This document shows positions 1-12,030 of a stretch of DNA of 64,000 bases, one piece after another (the stretch's first letter is position 1; each line of letters starts with the position of its first letter). The translations under genes were made by a program, and so were the position numbers. The stretch lies in the NCBI RefSeq assembly GCF_905171775.1, contig NC_053492.1, positions 325,443,645 to 325,507,644 on the forward strand, read 5' to 3'. Source of the DNA: Rana temporaria. Taxonomy: Eukaryota; Chordata; Amphibia; Anura; Ranidae. The notes beneath the pieces were generated by a model. The model was not told the DNA's origin. It ran no database searches and saw only the letters and a program-made list of their open reading frames with translations.

Positions 1-360
1 TAGATAGAAGTATAGATAGAATAATGAATGTTATTCATCAGTCTGAGCAGTCCATGTGCAAGCTTGCAACAATAATCATACAATGAACATCTTCCTACTT
101 TTCAAGACAAACCCGAGAAAATAAACATAAAAGGAAAATAACAGGACAAGTCTGCATGGCTGTCTGAAACGAGCCATGATAAATTGCAGAGTTCCTAATC
201 TCTATAGGAGGAGATGCTGTGAGATGTCATTCCCCATCACCTCTCCATCCTTCTAGTGTAATACACAGGTACCATGCCATGTATATTACAATCCTGTGAG
301 ATGTCATTCCCCATCACCTCTCCATCCTTCTGCTGTAATACACAGGTACCATGCCATGTA

Positions 361-1966
361 CAGTGAGGAAAATAAGTATTTGAACACCCTGCTTATTTTC
401 AAGTTCTCCCACTTGGAAATCATGGAGGGGTCTGAAATTGTCATCGTATGTGCATGTCCACTGTGAGAGACATAATCAAAAAAAAAATTCCAGAAATCAC
501 AATTTATGATTTTTTAACTATTTATTTGTATGATACAGCTGCAAATAAGTATTTGAACACCTGTCTATCAGCTAGAATTCTGACCCTCAAAGACCTGTTA
601 GTCTGCCTTTAAAATGTCCACCTCCACTCCATTTATTATCCTAAATTAGATGCACCTGTTTGAGGTCATTAGCTGCATAAAGACACCTGTCCACCCCATA
701 CAATCAGTAAGAATCCAACTACTAACATGGCCAAGACCAAAGAGCTGTCCAAAGACACTAGAGACAAAATTGTACACCTCCACAAGGCTGAAAAGGGCTA
801 CGGGGAAATTGCCAAGCAGCTTGGTGAAAAAAGGTCCACTGTTGGAGCAATCATTAGAAAATGGAAGAAGCTAAACATGACTGTCAATCTCCCTCGGACT
901 GGGGCTCCATGCAAAATCTCACCTCGTGGGGTTTCAATGATCCTAAGAAAGGTGAGAAATCAGCCCAGGACTACACGGGAGGAGCTGGTCAATGACCTGA
1001 AAAGAGCTGGGACCACCGTTTCCAAGGTTACTGTTGGTAATACACTAAGACGTCATGGTTTGAAATCATGCATGGCACGGAAGGTTCCCCTGCTTAAACC
1101 AGCACATGTCAAGGTCCGTCTTAAGTTTGCCAATGACCATTTGGATGATCCAGAGGAGTCATGGGAGAAAGTCATGTGGTCAGATGAGACCAAAATAGAA
1201 CTTTTTGGTCATAATTCCACTAACCGTGTTTGGAGGAAGAAGAATGATGAGTACCATCCCAAGAACACCATTCCTACTGTGAAGCATGGGGGTGGTAGCA
1301 TCATGCTTTGGGGGGGGGTTTTCTGCACATGGGACAGGGCGACTTCACTGTATTAAGGAGAGGATGACCGGGGCCATGTATTGCGAGATTTTGGGCAACA
1401 ACCTCCTTCCCTCAGTTAGAGCTTTGAAGATGGGTCGAGGCTGGGTCTTCCAACATGACAATGACCCGAAGCACACAGCCAGGATAACAAAGGAGTGGCT
1501 CTGTAAGAAGCATATCAAGGTTCTGGCGTGGCCTAGCCAGTCTCCAGACCTAAACCCAATAGAGAATCTTTGGAGGGAGCTCAAACTCCGTGTTTCTCAG
1601 CGACAGCCCAGAAACCTGACTGATCTAGAGAAGATCTGTGTGGAGGAGTCGGCCAAAGTCCCTCCTCCAGTGTGTGCAAACCTGGTGAAAAATGACAAGA
1701 AACGTTTGACCTCTGTAATTGCAAACAAAGGCTACTGTACCAAATATTAACATTGATTCTCTCAGGTGTTCAAATACTTATTTGCAGCTGTATCATACAA
1801 ATAAATAGTTAAAAAAATCATACATTGTGATTTCTGGATTTTTTTTTTTGATTATGTCTCTCACAGTGGACATGCACCTACGATAACAATTTCAGACCCC
1901 TCCATGATTTCCAAGTGGGAGAACTTGCAAAATAGCAGGGTGTTCAAATACTTATTTTCATCACTG
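361..1966 (+). mobile_element. Tc1/mariner transposon Tc1-A
   Basis: Terminal inverted repeats of about 200 bp begin 'cagtgaggaaaataagtatt' at 361 and end with the complement at 1966. TA flanks both sides (359-360 and 1967-1968), the Tc1 target duplication. It sits inside a 77-bp unit; removing the element and one TA restores the unit exactly. It carries one transposase gene, broken by a frameshift. Confidence 0.95.
727..1750 (+). pseudogene. Tc1-type DD34E transposase, single frameshift
   Basis: The first frame (727-1356) starts at ATG with the paired-like helix-turn-helix region (MAKTKELSKDTRDKIV) and runs to the first catalytic Asp in WSDETKIELFG. The reading moves to a second frame (to 1750) at a run of nine G near 1311-1319, where family members read a GGG-rich LWG segment. 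The second frame holds QHDNDPKHT and SPDLNPIENLW; from the first D of DND to that E there are 34 residues between, the DD34E spacing. C-terminal SVIANKGYCTKY and the stop are present. One base of slippage in the G run is the only visible lesion, so the copy is young or the run is length-variable. Such an enzyme cuts and pastes the element at TA. Confidence 0.92.
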
Positions 1967-3130
1967 TATATTACAATCCTGTGAGATGTCTTTCCCCATC
2001 ACCTCTCCATCCTTCTGGTGTAATACACAGGTACCATGCCATGTATATTACAATCCTGTGAGATGTCTTTCCCCATCACCTCTCCATCCTTCTGGTGTGA
2101 TACACAGGTACCATGCCATGTATATTACAATCCTGTGAGATGTCTTTCCCCATCACCTCTCCATCCTTCTGGTGTAATACACAGGTACCATGCCATGTAT
2201 ATTACAATCCTGTGAGATGTCTTTCCCCATCACCTCTCCATCCTTCTGGTGTAATACACAGGTACCATGCCATGTATATTACAATCCTGTGAGATGTCTT
2301 TCCCCATCACCTCTCCATCCTTCTGGTGTAATACACAGGTACCATGCCATGTATATTACAATCCCGTGAGATGTCTTTCCCCATCACCTCTCCATCCTTC
2401 TGGTGTGATACACAGGTACCATGCCATGTATATTACAATCCTGTGAGATGTCATTCCCCATCACCTCTCCATCCTTCTGGTGTAATACACAGGTGAGTCC
2501 ATGCCATGTATATTACAATCCTGTGAGATGTCAACGGTTAGGATTGTAATATACATGGCATGGACTCACCTGTGTATTACACCAGAAGGATGGAGAGGTG
2601 ATGGGGAATGACATCTTACAGGATTGTAATGGCATGGACTCACCTGTGCATTACACCAGGAGGATGGAGAGGTGATGGGGAATGACATCTCACAGGATTG
2701 TAATATACATGGCATGGACTCACCTGTGTATTACACCAGAAGGATGAAGAGGTGATGGGGAATGACATCTCACAGCGTCTCCTCCTATAGAGATTAGGAA
2801 CTCTGCAATTTATCATGGCTCGTTTCAGACAGCCATGCAGACTTGCCCTGTTATTTTCCTTTTAGGTTTATTTTCTCGGTTATGTCTTGAAAAGTAGGAA
2901 GATGTTCATTGTATGATTATTGTTGCAAGCTTGCACATGGACTGCTCAGACTGATGAATAACATCCATTATTCTATCTATACTTCTATCTATTTTCTGTG
3001 GTGTCTGTCCCTTGTCATGCTTTGTGCCCATTTTATCTTCTCTTTTTTAGTTTCTGACATCATCAGCTGGTTTATGTAATTTTAGCAGCAAAATCAAATG
3101 TTAGGTTTCTTCTAAGAGAGGGTTTGTAAT

Positions 3131-3142
3131 ATATATATATAT

Positions 3143-3202
<60 letters not shown>

Positions 3203-3220
3203 TACCGCTGTACCATATTG

Positions 3221-3280
<60 letters not shown>

Positions 3281-3313
3281 TTTTTTTTAACTTTTTAATA
3301 CTGTACTGTACTG

Positions 3314-3354
<41 letters not shown>
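3131..3354. repeat. (TA)n / (CA) microsatellite cluster
   Basis: Three long TA runs (about 3131-3200, 3232-3272 and 3317-3352) are separated by short unique stretches with a few CA steps. Bases 3000-3130 before it show no gene or repeat that I recognise. Ile/Tyr-rich open frames here are artefacts of the dinucleotide. Confidence 0.95.
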
Positions 3355-3357
<3 letters not shown>

Positions 3358-3539
3358 CTGTACTGTATTAAACACTGTACTGATACTTATATATACACAT
3401 ATTTTTTTATATACTGTACCGCTGTACCCTATTTCTATGTGGTGCATAGTGTTATAGACAGGTACACATGGGGCTGTAGAGAGGTATGTAGTGTCATAGT
3501 AGAGAGGTATATAGAGTTATGGACAGGTACACATGGTGT

Positions 3540-5617
3540 CACAGAGAGGAAGATATACTGTCAGAGTGACCAAGAATATTTAACTTTTTTGCAGAATCCC
3601 AAAATGAGTGGGGCAAAGAAAAGAAAGGTAGACAGTGAATGCAGAGTGTTTAATAAGGAATGGATAGCAAAATATTTTTTTACTGAAGTCCGATCAATGG
3701 CTGTATGCCAGGAAACTGTTGCGGTTTTCAAAGAATATAATATCAGCCTTCATTTTGCCACAAAGCATGCTAACTAGCAGTCGCCCCAAGAACGGGGGTC
3801 TACAGCTCGGAGGTTGATGGCTAAATTACAGGCTCAGCGAAATGTATTTCACAGACAAACTGCGATTCAAGAGTCAAGTACCAAAGCAAGTTTTATGCTC
3901 TCATTCAAATTAGCAAAAGCTAGTAAACCCCTCTCTGAAGGAGAGTTTTTGAAAGAATGCATGATAGAGACCGCAGGTCTTTTGTGTCCAGAGAGCAAAG
4001 ACAAGTTTGAAAAACTCAGTTTATCACGCAGGACAGTGACTCGTCGTGTGGAACTGATTGATGAAGACATAACAAACAAGTTAAATAATATTGCAGAGTC
4101 CTTTAAATTATATTCGCTAGCACTGGACGAAAGTACATACATAAAAGACACAGCTCAGCTCTTAATTTTTATCCGAGGGATTAGCGACAGTTTTAAAATA
4201 ACAGGAGTTTTTGGCCATGGAGCCACTTAAAGGAAAAACACGGGGAGAAGATTTGTATGACCGGGTGTCTGCTGTCATCGAGAGTATGAAGCTACCTTGG
4301 GGTAAACTTGCTAATGTTACTACGGATGGATCTCCAAATTTAACTGGAAAAAATGTGGGATTGCTGAAAAGAATTCAGGATAAAGTGAAAGAGGAAAACC
4401 CTGAGCAAGAAGTTATTTTTCTCCACTGCATTATACACCAAGAATCTTTGTGTAAATCTGTATTACAGCTTAGTCATGTTGTGAATCCAGTTATAAAGCT
4501 TGTTAACTGCATACGAGCAAAGGGACTTCAGCACCGTCAGTTCGTTGCATTTCTGGAGGAAACCGACGCAGACCACCAAGACTTGCTTTACCACTCTCGC
4601 GTCCGCTGGTTGAGTTTGGGCAAAGTGTTTAAACGAGTGTGGGATCTTAAAGAAGCGATTGATACATTTTTGGAGTTAAAGGGGAAATCTGATGATTTTC
4701 CAGAGCTGAGCGACAAGAATTGGCTGTGTGACTTTGCGTTTGCTGTTGACATTTTTTCTCACATGAATGAGCTCAACGTCAAGCTACAGGGAAAAGACCT
4801 GTATGTGCACGACATGTATAGTCATGTAAATGCCTTCAAAGCCAAGTTGACTTTTTTTTCTAGGCAAATTTCAAAGAAAAACTTCTCATTTTCCCACACT
4901 AGCCACACAGGAAAAGGCCATCCAAAATGTGAATACATATAGCAAATCACTGAATGACCTGCATGAAGAATTCAGCCGTCGGTTTTCAGATTTTGAAAAA
5001 ATTGAAAAGTCACTTCAGCTGGTGGCCTGTCCCTTGTCACAAGACCCAGAAACAGCACCACAAGAAGTGCAATTGGAACTAATCGATCTTCAATCTGATG
5101 CAGTCTTAAAGGAGAACTTCCACACTCTTCCACTAAAAGCGTTCTATGCCTCACTTAAAGATGACTGTTTTCCAAACCTCCGGGGGATGGCACAGAAGAT
5201 TCTGGCCTTGTTTGGCTCGACCTACGTGTGTGAGCAGACGTTCAGCGTCATGAACATCAATAAATCCCGTCACAGATCCCAGTTAACTGACCAACACCTC
5301 AGATCTATTCTGCATATTGCAACAACAAAGCTAACTCCTGACTTTGATGCCTTAACAAAAAAGGGAGACCAACAACACTGTTCCCACTGAAATTGAAGGT
5401 ACTATTTTATGAAAGAAATACGTTGCATAAAAGTTTTGTAAAATAACTATTTTTATGCTTTTCTACCTTAAATAAATCTAAACATTTAATGTTACAAATT
5501 TAAATGTAATTTATATTAATTCACACATACACACCGTCCATCTACTCTTGGTCCGGCCCCCGGGTCCAATGTATAAACCAATTGCGGCCCTCTAGTCAAA
5601 AAGTTTGCCCACCTCTG
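3540..5617 (+). mobile_element. hAT DNA transposon, 5' end lost
   Basis: The right terminus reads 'gtttgcccacctctg' at 5603-5617, the complement of the CAGAGGTGGGCAAAC-type end common in Charlie hAT elements, preceded by a 'ggccctctagtc' stretch. I could not find a matching left terminus; the (TA)n tract lies where it would be, so the 5' part is probably deleted. The left boundary given is approximate. Confidence 0.7.
3604..5390 (+). pseudogene. hAT-superfamily (Charlie/ZBED-like) transposase relic
   Basis: Starting at ATG 3604 (MSGAKKRKVDSECRVFNKEW) the reading resembles Charlie/GTF2IRD2-type hAT transposases. An in-frame TAG interrupts at 3775-3777; the same frame resumes (LMAKLQAQRNVFHRQ) to about 4220, then shifts (4211-4942), then again (4929-5390). 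Recognisable parts are LALDESTYIKDTAQLLIFIR (catalytic core), LANVTTDGSPNLTGKNVGLL (core), and the C-terminal dimerisation region with RGMAQKILALFGSTYVCEQT. At least one stop and two frameshifts make it non-functional. hAT enzymes move DNA with 8-bp target duplications. Confidence 0.88.
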
Positions 5618-5638
5618 CACTAAACCCTGCTTTTAGCA

Positions 5639-6013
5639 ATGATCAATGGCAAATGCTCAATTAGCACACACAACCAAGAAACTTCCTACAAACCTCTGAC
5701 AAATTGGTACAATACACCATCTAAAATTCATGGCTTCAGATTTATGTTGGGGATGCAAGGGGGCAAAAGGAAACGCATACCATATATGGTGGAATTACGA
5801 ACCGATACGTTCATTTTGGCAAAAGGTTTGTGACATTAAACACATTACAGATACTTCAATTCCACCAATTGCAGCTTGCTGCCTATTAAACATTTCCAAT
5901 GGCCGAATGAAAAAATATAGGCGATCATTGACTATATTTCTAATTACAGCTACAAAAGCCCTAATTCCCAGATATTGGAAAACCACAAAAAACACCCACT
6001 ATTAAAGAATGGC
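5639..6013 (+). pseudogene. L1/Tx1-type LINE ORF2 C-terminal fragment (L1-B)
   Basis: The frame 5730-6005 reads CWGCKGAKGNAYHIWW ... FWQKV, matching the Cys/Trp-rich C-terminal region of L1-type ORF2 proteins (CWRC...GTLLHxWW). Shifted upstream text (THNQETSYKLLTNWY) extends the match leftward. Only the last about 120 residues remain; no RT motifs. It ends abruptly at TIKEWLFG where a new LINE 5' end begins, which suggests that L1-A inserted into it or that two truncated copies abut. Confidence 0.75.
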
Positions 6014-6139
6014 TCTTTGGGGGCGTGGCCGAGATGGCGGACTGAGCAGACGTGTGCTCTGAGCTCTGCTGGAGAAGAATCCGGAATTGTTATCTGTACC
6101 CGGGTAAAACCTCACTTCTGATGGCCCAATTACCCCTGA

Positions 6140-6709
6140 ATGTCTTCTAAAAACTTTCGGGGGGGCAGAACCCAGGGGAAGAAGCTGAGGTTCCCCCAGG
6201 GGGTGGAGGTTGCAACGAGCCCAGTGTCCAGCCTGCTGCCACCGCCAGTGCGCCTTCACAATATGGCGTTGCAGACAGACGAGGATGGGACTGAATCTTC
6301 CCCGCCAGGCATCCCAGAGGTGATGGCGGCCATTACTACCTGTCAAACCACTGTTGCGACCTGCCAAACTGCCCTCACCTCCAAAATAGAGGCTGTTCAA
6401 CTGGACGTAGGGCTGCTGTGGCAGGACATTGACAAGATCCGCTCCAGGGTGACGGTGTTTGAGCAGGAGAGATGTGGGAGATGTGGAGGACTCTGTGGCA
6501 GACCACACATTTTCTATCCGGGCCCTGCAGACCAAAGTGCGGGCTCTCGAATATCGTGCGGCTTGCCGAAGGGAGTGGAGGGCCGTGACCCGACGGTCTT
6601 CACCGAGGAGCTGCTGCGCTCCCTCCTGCCTGTGGCGCAGGTCTCTCCATATTTCACCGTGGAGAGGGCCCACCGGGAGCCGCTGCGGTTGTTGAACTGT
6701 GCCTACTGA
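6140..6709 (+). pseudogene. L1-A ORF1 (RNA-binding chaperone) relic
   Basis: ATG 6140 opens a frame with IEAVQLDVGLLWQDIDKIRS, a heptad-like coiled-coil segment that aligns by eye with the intact ORF1 at 63021 (DHLVADVSLIRHDMDKFRAR). A frameshift near 6460 moves the match to a second frame (VGDVEDSVADHTFSIRALQT), then back (PYFTVERAHRE). The C-terminal domain is missing after the VERAHR motif. L1 ORF1p binds the LINE RNA as a trimer; this copy is dead. Confidence 0.8.
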
Positions 6710-7106
6710 CTGTTTTTTGGAAATGTATCTTTCTGCGGCCTTTAGTGCCGCAGTGATGGCGGTGTGCTAGCCGGGCACCACGTCTCCCGGTTGAGATAAC
6801 TGTTCTAGAACACGTTTTGGGACACGTGCTGCCCACTGTTCAGGGGGGCACGGGGTGGGGGGGGTGGGATGGCCGTTGCCGTCTGCTTTAAGTTGGTTCG
6901 GTTTGTTATTTATATTATTAGGTATTTGGTTGGTCTATGCTGTTTTTTATGCTCACACATTTCGGGTGTACTTGTAACTCGGATGTCGTGCCTTCCCTGC
7001 ACCGTGGATTGCAGGCTGTGGTGGAATGCGGGACACTCTACATGGGAAGGGGGGTTATGGATGCTGTGGTGGCTGCTTACCCTGCTTTTATCATTGTTTT
7101 ATTTTT

Positions 7107-9597
7107 TTGGTTATGGCTAATTTTACAGTACTGTCCTGAAATGTACAAGGACTTAACTCTGCTATTAAGCGGTCGCTGGTGTTTAACCCCCAGATCTGTA
7201 TCCTGCAGGAGACCCACCTGGTGGGGGCGCGGATTCTGGGCCTGAAGAGGGCCTGGGTCGGTGCCCACTACTATGCTTCCTACTCCTCATATGCAAGAGG
7301 GGTGGGAATCCTGGTACATAAGTCTCTTCCCTTTCAGCTGTTGGCGGTGAGGACAGACCCGGGGGGGGGGGGGGAGAATTGTCATGCTGCATGCCATGAT
7401 TTCCGGTATTCCATATGTCATTGCGGGGTTGTATCTGCCTCCCCCGGTGGATGTCACCTGCCTACACAATTTAATGCATGATGCTACACAGTATGGGGCG
7501 GACAGGGTATTGCTTGTGGGGGAATTTAACTTGGTGAGATCTGCGGAGGTTGAAGCAGCAGGCCCCTGCCCCCTCCGGCCTGTCTCACTAGGCGGACGCA
7601 TTCCACCTGACGGATCATTGGTGTCACTTCCACCCCTCGGAGGCCCAATTTATCTGTCTCTTGACCACCTACCGGACATTGTCTCGTATAGACCTGGCAT
7701 TTGCCTCACCTGCCCTGTTACAGGAGGTGGTTACAGGAGGTGTCTACTGAGATCCTTTCCCGTGGTATTTCGGACCATGCTCCAATTATGGTGGGGATCG
7801 GGCAGCTCCGGTGTGTGGTCCAGGGTTATGGCATTTATCCAGTTACTGGATAATGGACCCAGAGATCCAAGCACATCTCCCTGAAGCTATCTATAATTTT
7901 TGGTTGACTAACAATGGCTCTTCTGGGCCCCTGGTGCTGTGGGATGCTTTTAAATCATGGTTAAGGGGGGGAATGCATTTCTAAGATAACGGCAAGGGAA
8001 TTTGGGCAGTCATTTAGTCAGTTGGAGGATCGGACTAAAGAGAAAGAGCGGGAATATGTCCTAGTCCAGAACCAAACCACCTACGAGGCCTGGCAACATA
8101 CATTTGCGGGACTTGTCTCTGCTTAGGATTGACCTTACCAAGAAATCACTGCTAGATAAGGTGCAGAGAGTGTTCGAATATGGGGACAAAAATGGTAAAC
8201 TGTTAGCCACTGTTAGATAACAGAGGTACTAGTGTCATAGCTTCGCTAGACGCATTTGACTCCGTGGAGTGGGGGTATTTGTGGGAAGTCCTTAAATGTT
8301 TTGGTATAGGTTTTAAATTCCTGCACTGGCTAGGCATGCTCTACAAGTCGCCCAAGGCCAGGCTTCATACAAATGGCACCCTATCTGAGATTTTTGTCCT
8401 CCGGAGGGGCACCCGGCAGGGTTGTCCTCTGTTACCTAGCCTGTTCGCCCTGGCTCTTGAGCCATTGGCGATACGGATCCGGGAGTCCTCCGCTGTTGGG
8501 AGTCTCAGGCTTGGCCCTTTGGAGGAGTAGATTTTGTTATATGCAGACAACGCTTTTCTATACTTGCAGGACGCCGGGCTCTCTTTACAAGCTGCCCTGG
8601 AGTTGTTCGACGAGCTTGGGCACTTTTCTGGGGTCAGGATTAATTGGATGAAGTCCGTAGTGTTTCTGTTGGATCCTCAGGCCCGAGGGGCAGTGTCACA
8701 GACCCTGCTACTCTGGGTGGAGGAATTCAAATACCTGGGTATTGTGGTGTCGAGAGACCTCCAGGCCTTCCGGCATCTCAATCTACAACCCATAGTGTTG
8801 AGACTCAAGGACCAGTGCTCTAGATGGCAGGATTTGCCTCTTAATCTTCTTGGCCGTATTAATGTGCTAAAAATGCTCTACCTGCCTAAATTTAATTATA
8901 TATTCTGTAATTGCCCGGTTTGGCTTCCGGCCTCCTTTTTTAAGGAGCTAGATAGCTGTATGAGCGCTTTTCTTTGGAGGGGCGCTAATCCTAGACTGGC
9001 CAGGGCGACCTTGCAGCTTCCTGTGAGCTGTGGGGGTCTTGCATCACCTAACCTGAAAGTGTACTTTTGGGCAGCCATGTTGGTCACTGTGCGCTGGTGG
9101 TTCGAGCAATCCAGGTCCAACGCAGCCACATGTTTGGAAGCTGCCATTTTGGGTTCCCTTCGGGAGCTGGGGAATCTAGTGTATAGGGACGCCGCGGCAT
9201 ACCCCTCACTCCCGGCCCCTACCAGAGTGACCCTAAGGGTGTGGGGGGTGGATAGGAAACGGTTCCTCCACGATCACCACTACTCTCCCTTTTGTCTGTT
9301 ATGGGGAAACCCTGCACTTCCACACTTTTGGATGTTACCTCACCCACATCTGTAGGCACGTTTTGGGATCAAAGTACTTCAGGACATTATGCCCCTTCTG
9401 TCCTTACTGACATCCCTAGCTTGGACAGGGAGGCCTGGGAAGAATGCTTCGAGACTGGTTCTAGACTAATAATTTCTTCTAGGGACAAGTTAATACACAC
9501 AAAATGTATACACCGAGTCTACTACACGCTGAGCAGGCTGCATAAGATCTACCCACAGAGATCCCAGGAATGTCCCAGATGCCGTTCCGGTAGCAGC
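7107..9597 (+). pseudogene. L1-A ORF2 (endonuclease-reverse transcriptase) relic
   Basis: APE-type endonuclease text runs from about 7125 (LSWNVQGLNSAIKRS), through ICILQETHLV, YSSYARGVGILV and LLVGEFNLV (family GDFN), broken across frames. About 8120-8215 reads DLTKKSLLDKVQRVFEYG, the linker before RT. RT motif A (LDAFDSVEWGYLW) at about 8245 follows a deletion of the fingers region, then RRGTRQGCPLLPSLFALALE, then LLYADN where YADD is expected, so the third catalytic position is changed. ATG 8534 to 9355 holds the thumb region. Several frameshifts and an internal deletion: inactive. Confidence 0.88.
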
Positions 9598-9925
9598 TAG
9601 AGAGAAGAAAGAAATACAATACGAAGGAAAACAATTAATTTTGTTTCAAGACCTATTTAAACGTGCTTTGGACTTAAGCGCATTGAAGAAGAGCATTGAA
9701 ACCCTGATTGGATTTACTAGTAGTGAACAATATTCAATATAGATGGAAATTTCCATTTCATCTTCAGGCTCAAAAGGGAGGGAATGGTGGCGACATTCAG
9801 GGATCTGGCGGACCTCCCCTGATTTTTGGGGGCCCTTCAGCTCCCTGGTGTGGAACTCCCAAATTGGCCTAGAACAAATGCAGCAATTTTTAATAGGCAG
9901 AGGAGAAGGAAATAATGAAATTTAG
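9590..9925 (+). pseudogene. L1-type ORF1 C-terminal fragment
   Basis: From about 9590 the reading VAAREKKEIQYEGKQLILFQ continues with one shift into IQYRWKFPFHLQAQKGREWW near 9730. Both match the C-terminal domain of L1 ORF1 (AREK..I.YEG..I..F.D, then YRW.FPF). ORF1 text following ORF2 text means it is a different LINE copy from L1-A, fused to its truncated 3' side. Confidence 0.65.
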
Positions 9926-11268
9926 CAGGTATGGAGGGGGGAGGGGGATGGTATGGGGTAAGATTGCAACATGGGGCAGTGAATTTAATTAACAAAAGAG
10001 AATATTGCTTACACAATTCCTATAAGAAACACTATACTCAAAGTAATGACTCATCACATACTATAAAATTGAGAAAAAAAATAAAATATACACACATATA
10101 TAAAATATACACACATATATAAAATATACACACATAGACACAGAGGCTGGTCACCTGTCAGTCGGTACCTGAAAACTATCCAGACGCAATTCTACCAAGG
10201 AGGATCATCTCTGTAATCACAAACACAGGGAGGGCCTGTGGCAGAGGCTTTTCCCCGAGTCCATTTCAGGAGGGTCTGTGGCAGAGACTTTTCCTTCAAG
10301 TTCGAGCGATACCCTGGCTGCCAGGTCAGTGAGAGTGGGCTTGTCCAGGTACGCTATACCCACTCTGGCTGGAGTGGCGAAGAATACAAAGCATTGTTGG
10401 GAGCAGGACTGTTTCCCTATTGTTGCGCCCGAGTCTGCTACTTCTCCTTTTACTTCATCTCTACTCTTCATCACAAGCTTTAATGTTTTTACCCGGCTGG
10501 GTAATAAAGAGCACAGAAAAAAACACCTGTCGTGGACATTCTGTTACTGCTATATGCCCCCTAGGATGGCGGAAGAGCCACGAGGTAATGTGCCACCTAA
10601 AACAAACCAGCAGCTCCTTCGGGGGTAGTGCTACATAGGTCCCAAAAGTTTTGTGATTATCTGTGAACAATTTTACTGCACTTTCAACAGATGTCCACAA
10701 AAAATGCACCTAACATGTCTTCAGAAGCATGTTTTATATCAACACTGTTCTATGTTTTAGCAGAAAAGAGAAGAGGAGGAATGAGGAATCAACCAGAAAT
10801 CTTATAGCATAAGCCGTCTTACTTTTGATCTTTAACCCACCAATTGCAGCAAAGCTGATCAATCTCTTCTGGAGTATGAATGTGGAGGAGTGTTTATAAT
10901 GTAAAGCAGTGAGAATACAAAGTATATACAGCTCACTGATACAGAGGTCTAATGAGAAAGAACCACTTCTAGTAAAAATACAATAACACATGAAACAGCT
11001 TTTAGCACTCAAATATTCAACGCGCAAATGCAAGATGACAGTCATTTCTGTGCTGTTGATGGTTTCAGCAAAGAAAGACTGTAGTGCAATGCAGCTGGGA
11101 CAGAGGCACAAATAAGAGTAGAATGGGAGTAAAGCAAAAATAATTGGGTCCAGCGAGGACACAAAAGTTAAAAGAATGTCAGAAAGGCCACAGGAAACAG
11201 TAATCAGTATCAAACATACTAGAGCAGCAGCTGAGCAAGAAAAAGAGTGGAGGCTAGAAAAAAGGTTA
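9926..11268. other. No gene recognised; short CA/TA repeat
   Basis: A 17-18-bp motif 'aaaatatacacacatatat' is repeated three times at about 10081-10135. The two similar lines 'agggcctgtggcagaggctt' (10231) and 'agggtctgtggcagagactt' (10265) form a short direct repeat. Open frames here (longest about 159 codons, minus strand, 10734-11213) resemble no family I know and lack coding character. Confidence 0.5.
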
Positions 11269-11652
11269 AGGCTGGGTTCACACTGATACTATACTACTGT
11301 CATCCTACTTTGCTCCTACAGTTGTCCTACATCCATCCGACTTGAATGAACAGGATACTACTTTGACCAATGTAAAACAATCCCAGTGTGACATAAAAAA
11401 TCTTTACTGCTGCTGTAATAACCATGTCAGATGTCACAAGTCAGATGGTTAGGACAAGGATCCTACTTTGATCCGACTTCAATGATATTCAATGGCTGAA
11501 GTCGACCAAAGTAGTGCAGGAACCTTTTTCAAAGTCAGACCGACTTGTGTCGGACCAGTTAAGATGGCTTTCATAAAGGAACCATTGATTTTCGCCATGT
11601 GACATGAGCTCCCAATGTCGGAGCATTTGTCGTACCAGTGTGAACTCCGCCT
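11269..11652. repeat. MITE with GGCTGGGTTCACACTG ends
   Basis: The left end 'aggctgggttcacactg' is the imperfect complement of the right end 'cagtgtgaactccgcct'. The interior repeats 'cctactttg' and 'ccgacttgaatgaac' / 'ccgacttcaatgatat' in inverted and direct forms. About 384 bp, non-coding. The superfamily is uncertain because I see no clean target duplication. Confidence 0.7.
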
Positions 11653-12030
11653 AATGGAGAAAGGGACAAAGGTGGGTCGAGAGGAGAAAATAATGTGGAA
11701 AATAGGAGGCTCTGGGTGGAGGTCATCGAGAATACAGGAAAACGGTCAATAAAATGGCAACATTACATGGCTGATTCATTTACCATTGTTGGCACGAAAC
11801 TTGAAGCCCAAGCACATAATAGTGGTTTCAACTGCTTCACTATGCAGTTTTGCAAGGGATGTGCAACTCAAAAAAATAAATAATTACAATTTACTTTTTA
11901 GGTAAATAGTACTATATATGTATTTCAGCTTGTATCTACCGGTTTGCATGGAGTTCTGTTTAGTCCTGTGTGTGAATTCTACAAAACAAGTCCATATAAA
12001 CAGTAAAATATCAAATGAAAGAATAGAGTT
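11653..12030. other. No feature recognised
   Basis: About 380 bp of AT-rich sequence without a supported gene. It is the downstream side of the minus-strand MADF exon, whose apparent 5' splice donor lies at its right edge. Confidence 0.4.

Larger units (their letters stand above)
215..2778. repeat. 77-bp tandem array, two opposing orientations
   Basis: A 77-bp unit containing 'gtgagatgtc', 'catcacctctccatccttct' and 'acaggtaccatgccatgta' is repeated about nine times in one orientation up to about 2533, then about three times as the reverse complement from about 2540 to 2775. The turning point is near 2533-2540 ('atgtcaacggttaggattg'). The Tc1 copy at 361-1966 splits one unit. The arms are unequal (9 versus 3 units), as expected if tandem copy number changes after the palindrome formed. 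Confidence 0.85.
1..2991. repeat. Foldback element with long inverted arms
   Basis: Positions 1-214 reappear as the reverse complement at about 2775-2991 with few mismatches, so the segment is a snap-back structure. The outer arms are about 215 bp and the interior is a 77-bp tandem array. The right limit is set by where the match to base 1 stops, at 2991; the left end may lie outside the window. No coding capacity belongs to it, and the only gene inside is the later Tc1 insertion. Without that insertion it is about 1.4 kb. It resembles foldback or large MITE elements; the superfamily is not identified. Confidence 0.8.
6014..9597 (+). mobile_element. L1/Tx1-clade LINE, internally deleted (L1-A)
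   Basis: It begins with a GC-rich leader 'gggggcgtggccgagatggc' closely like the leaders at 44344 and 62773, and carries ORF1 then ORF2 remnants in order on the plus strand. ORF2 lacks much of the region between endonuclease and RT motif A. The 3' end is lost: the reading stops at a Cys-rich motif (SQECPRC) at about 9590 and runs into another LINE fragment. Confidence 0.85.

Noticed and set aside
215..2778. CRISPR-like regular repeats
   Set aside because: Units are contiguous 77-bp tandem copies without spacers, in an inverted-repeat element of a eukaryote.
3072..3777. Ile/Tyr repeat proteins on both strands
   Set aside because: Products of the TA dinucleotide tract; only the part from 3604 is transposase.
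10217..10638. Overlapping 70-116-codon frames on both strands near 10.2-10.6 kb
   Set aside because: No motif, no family resemblance, and equally open in several frames.
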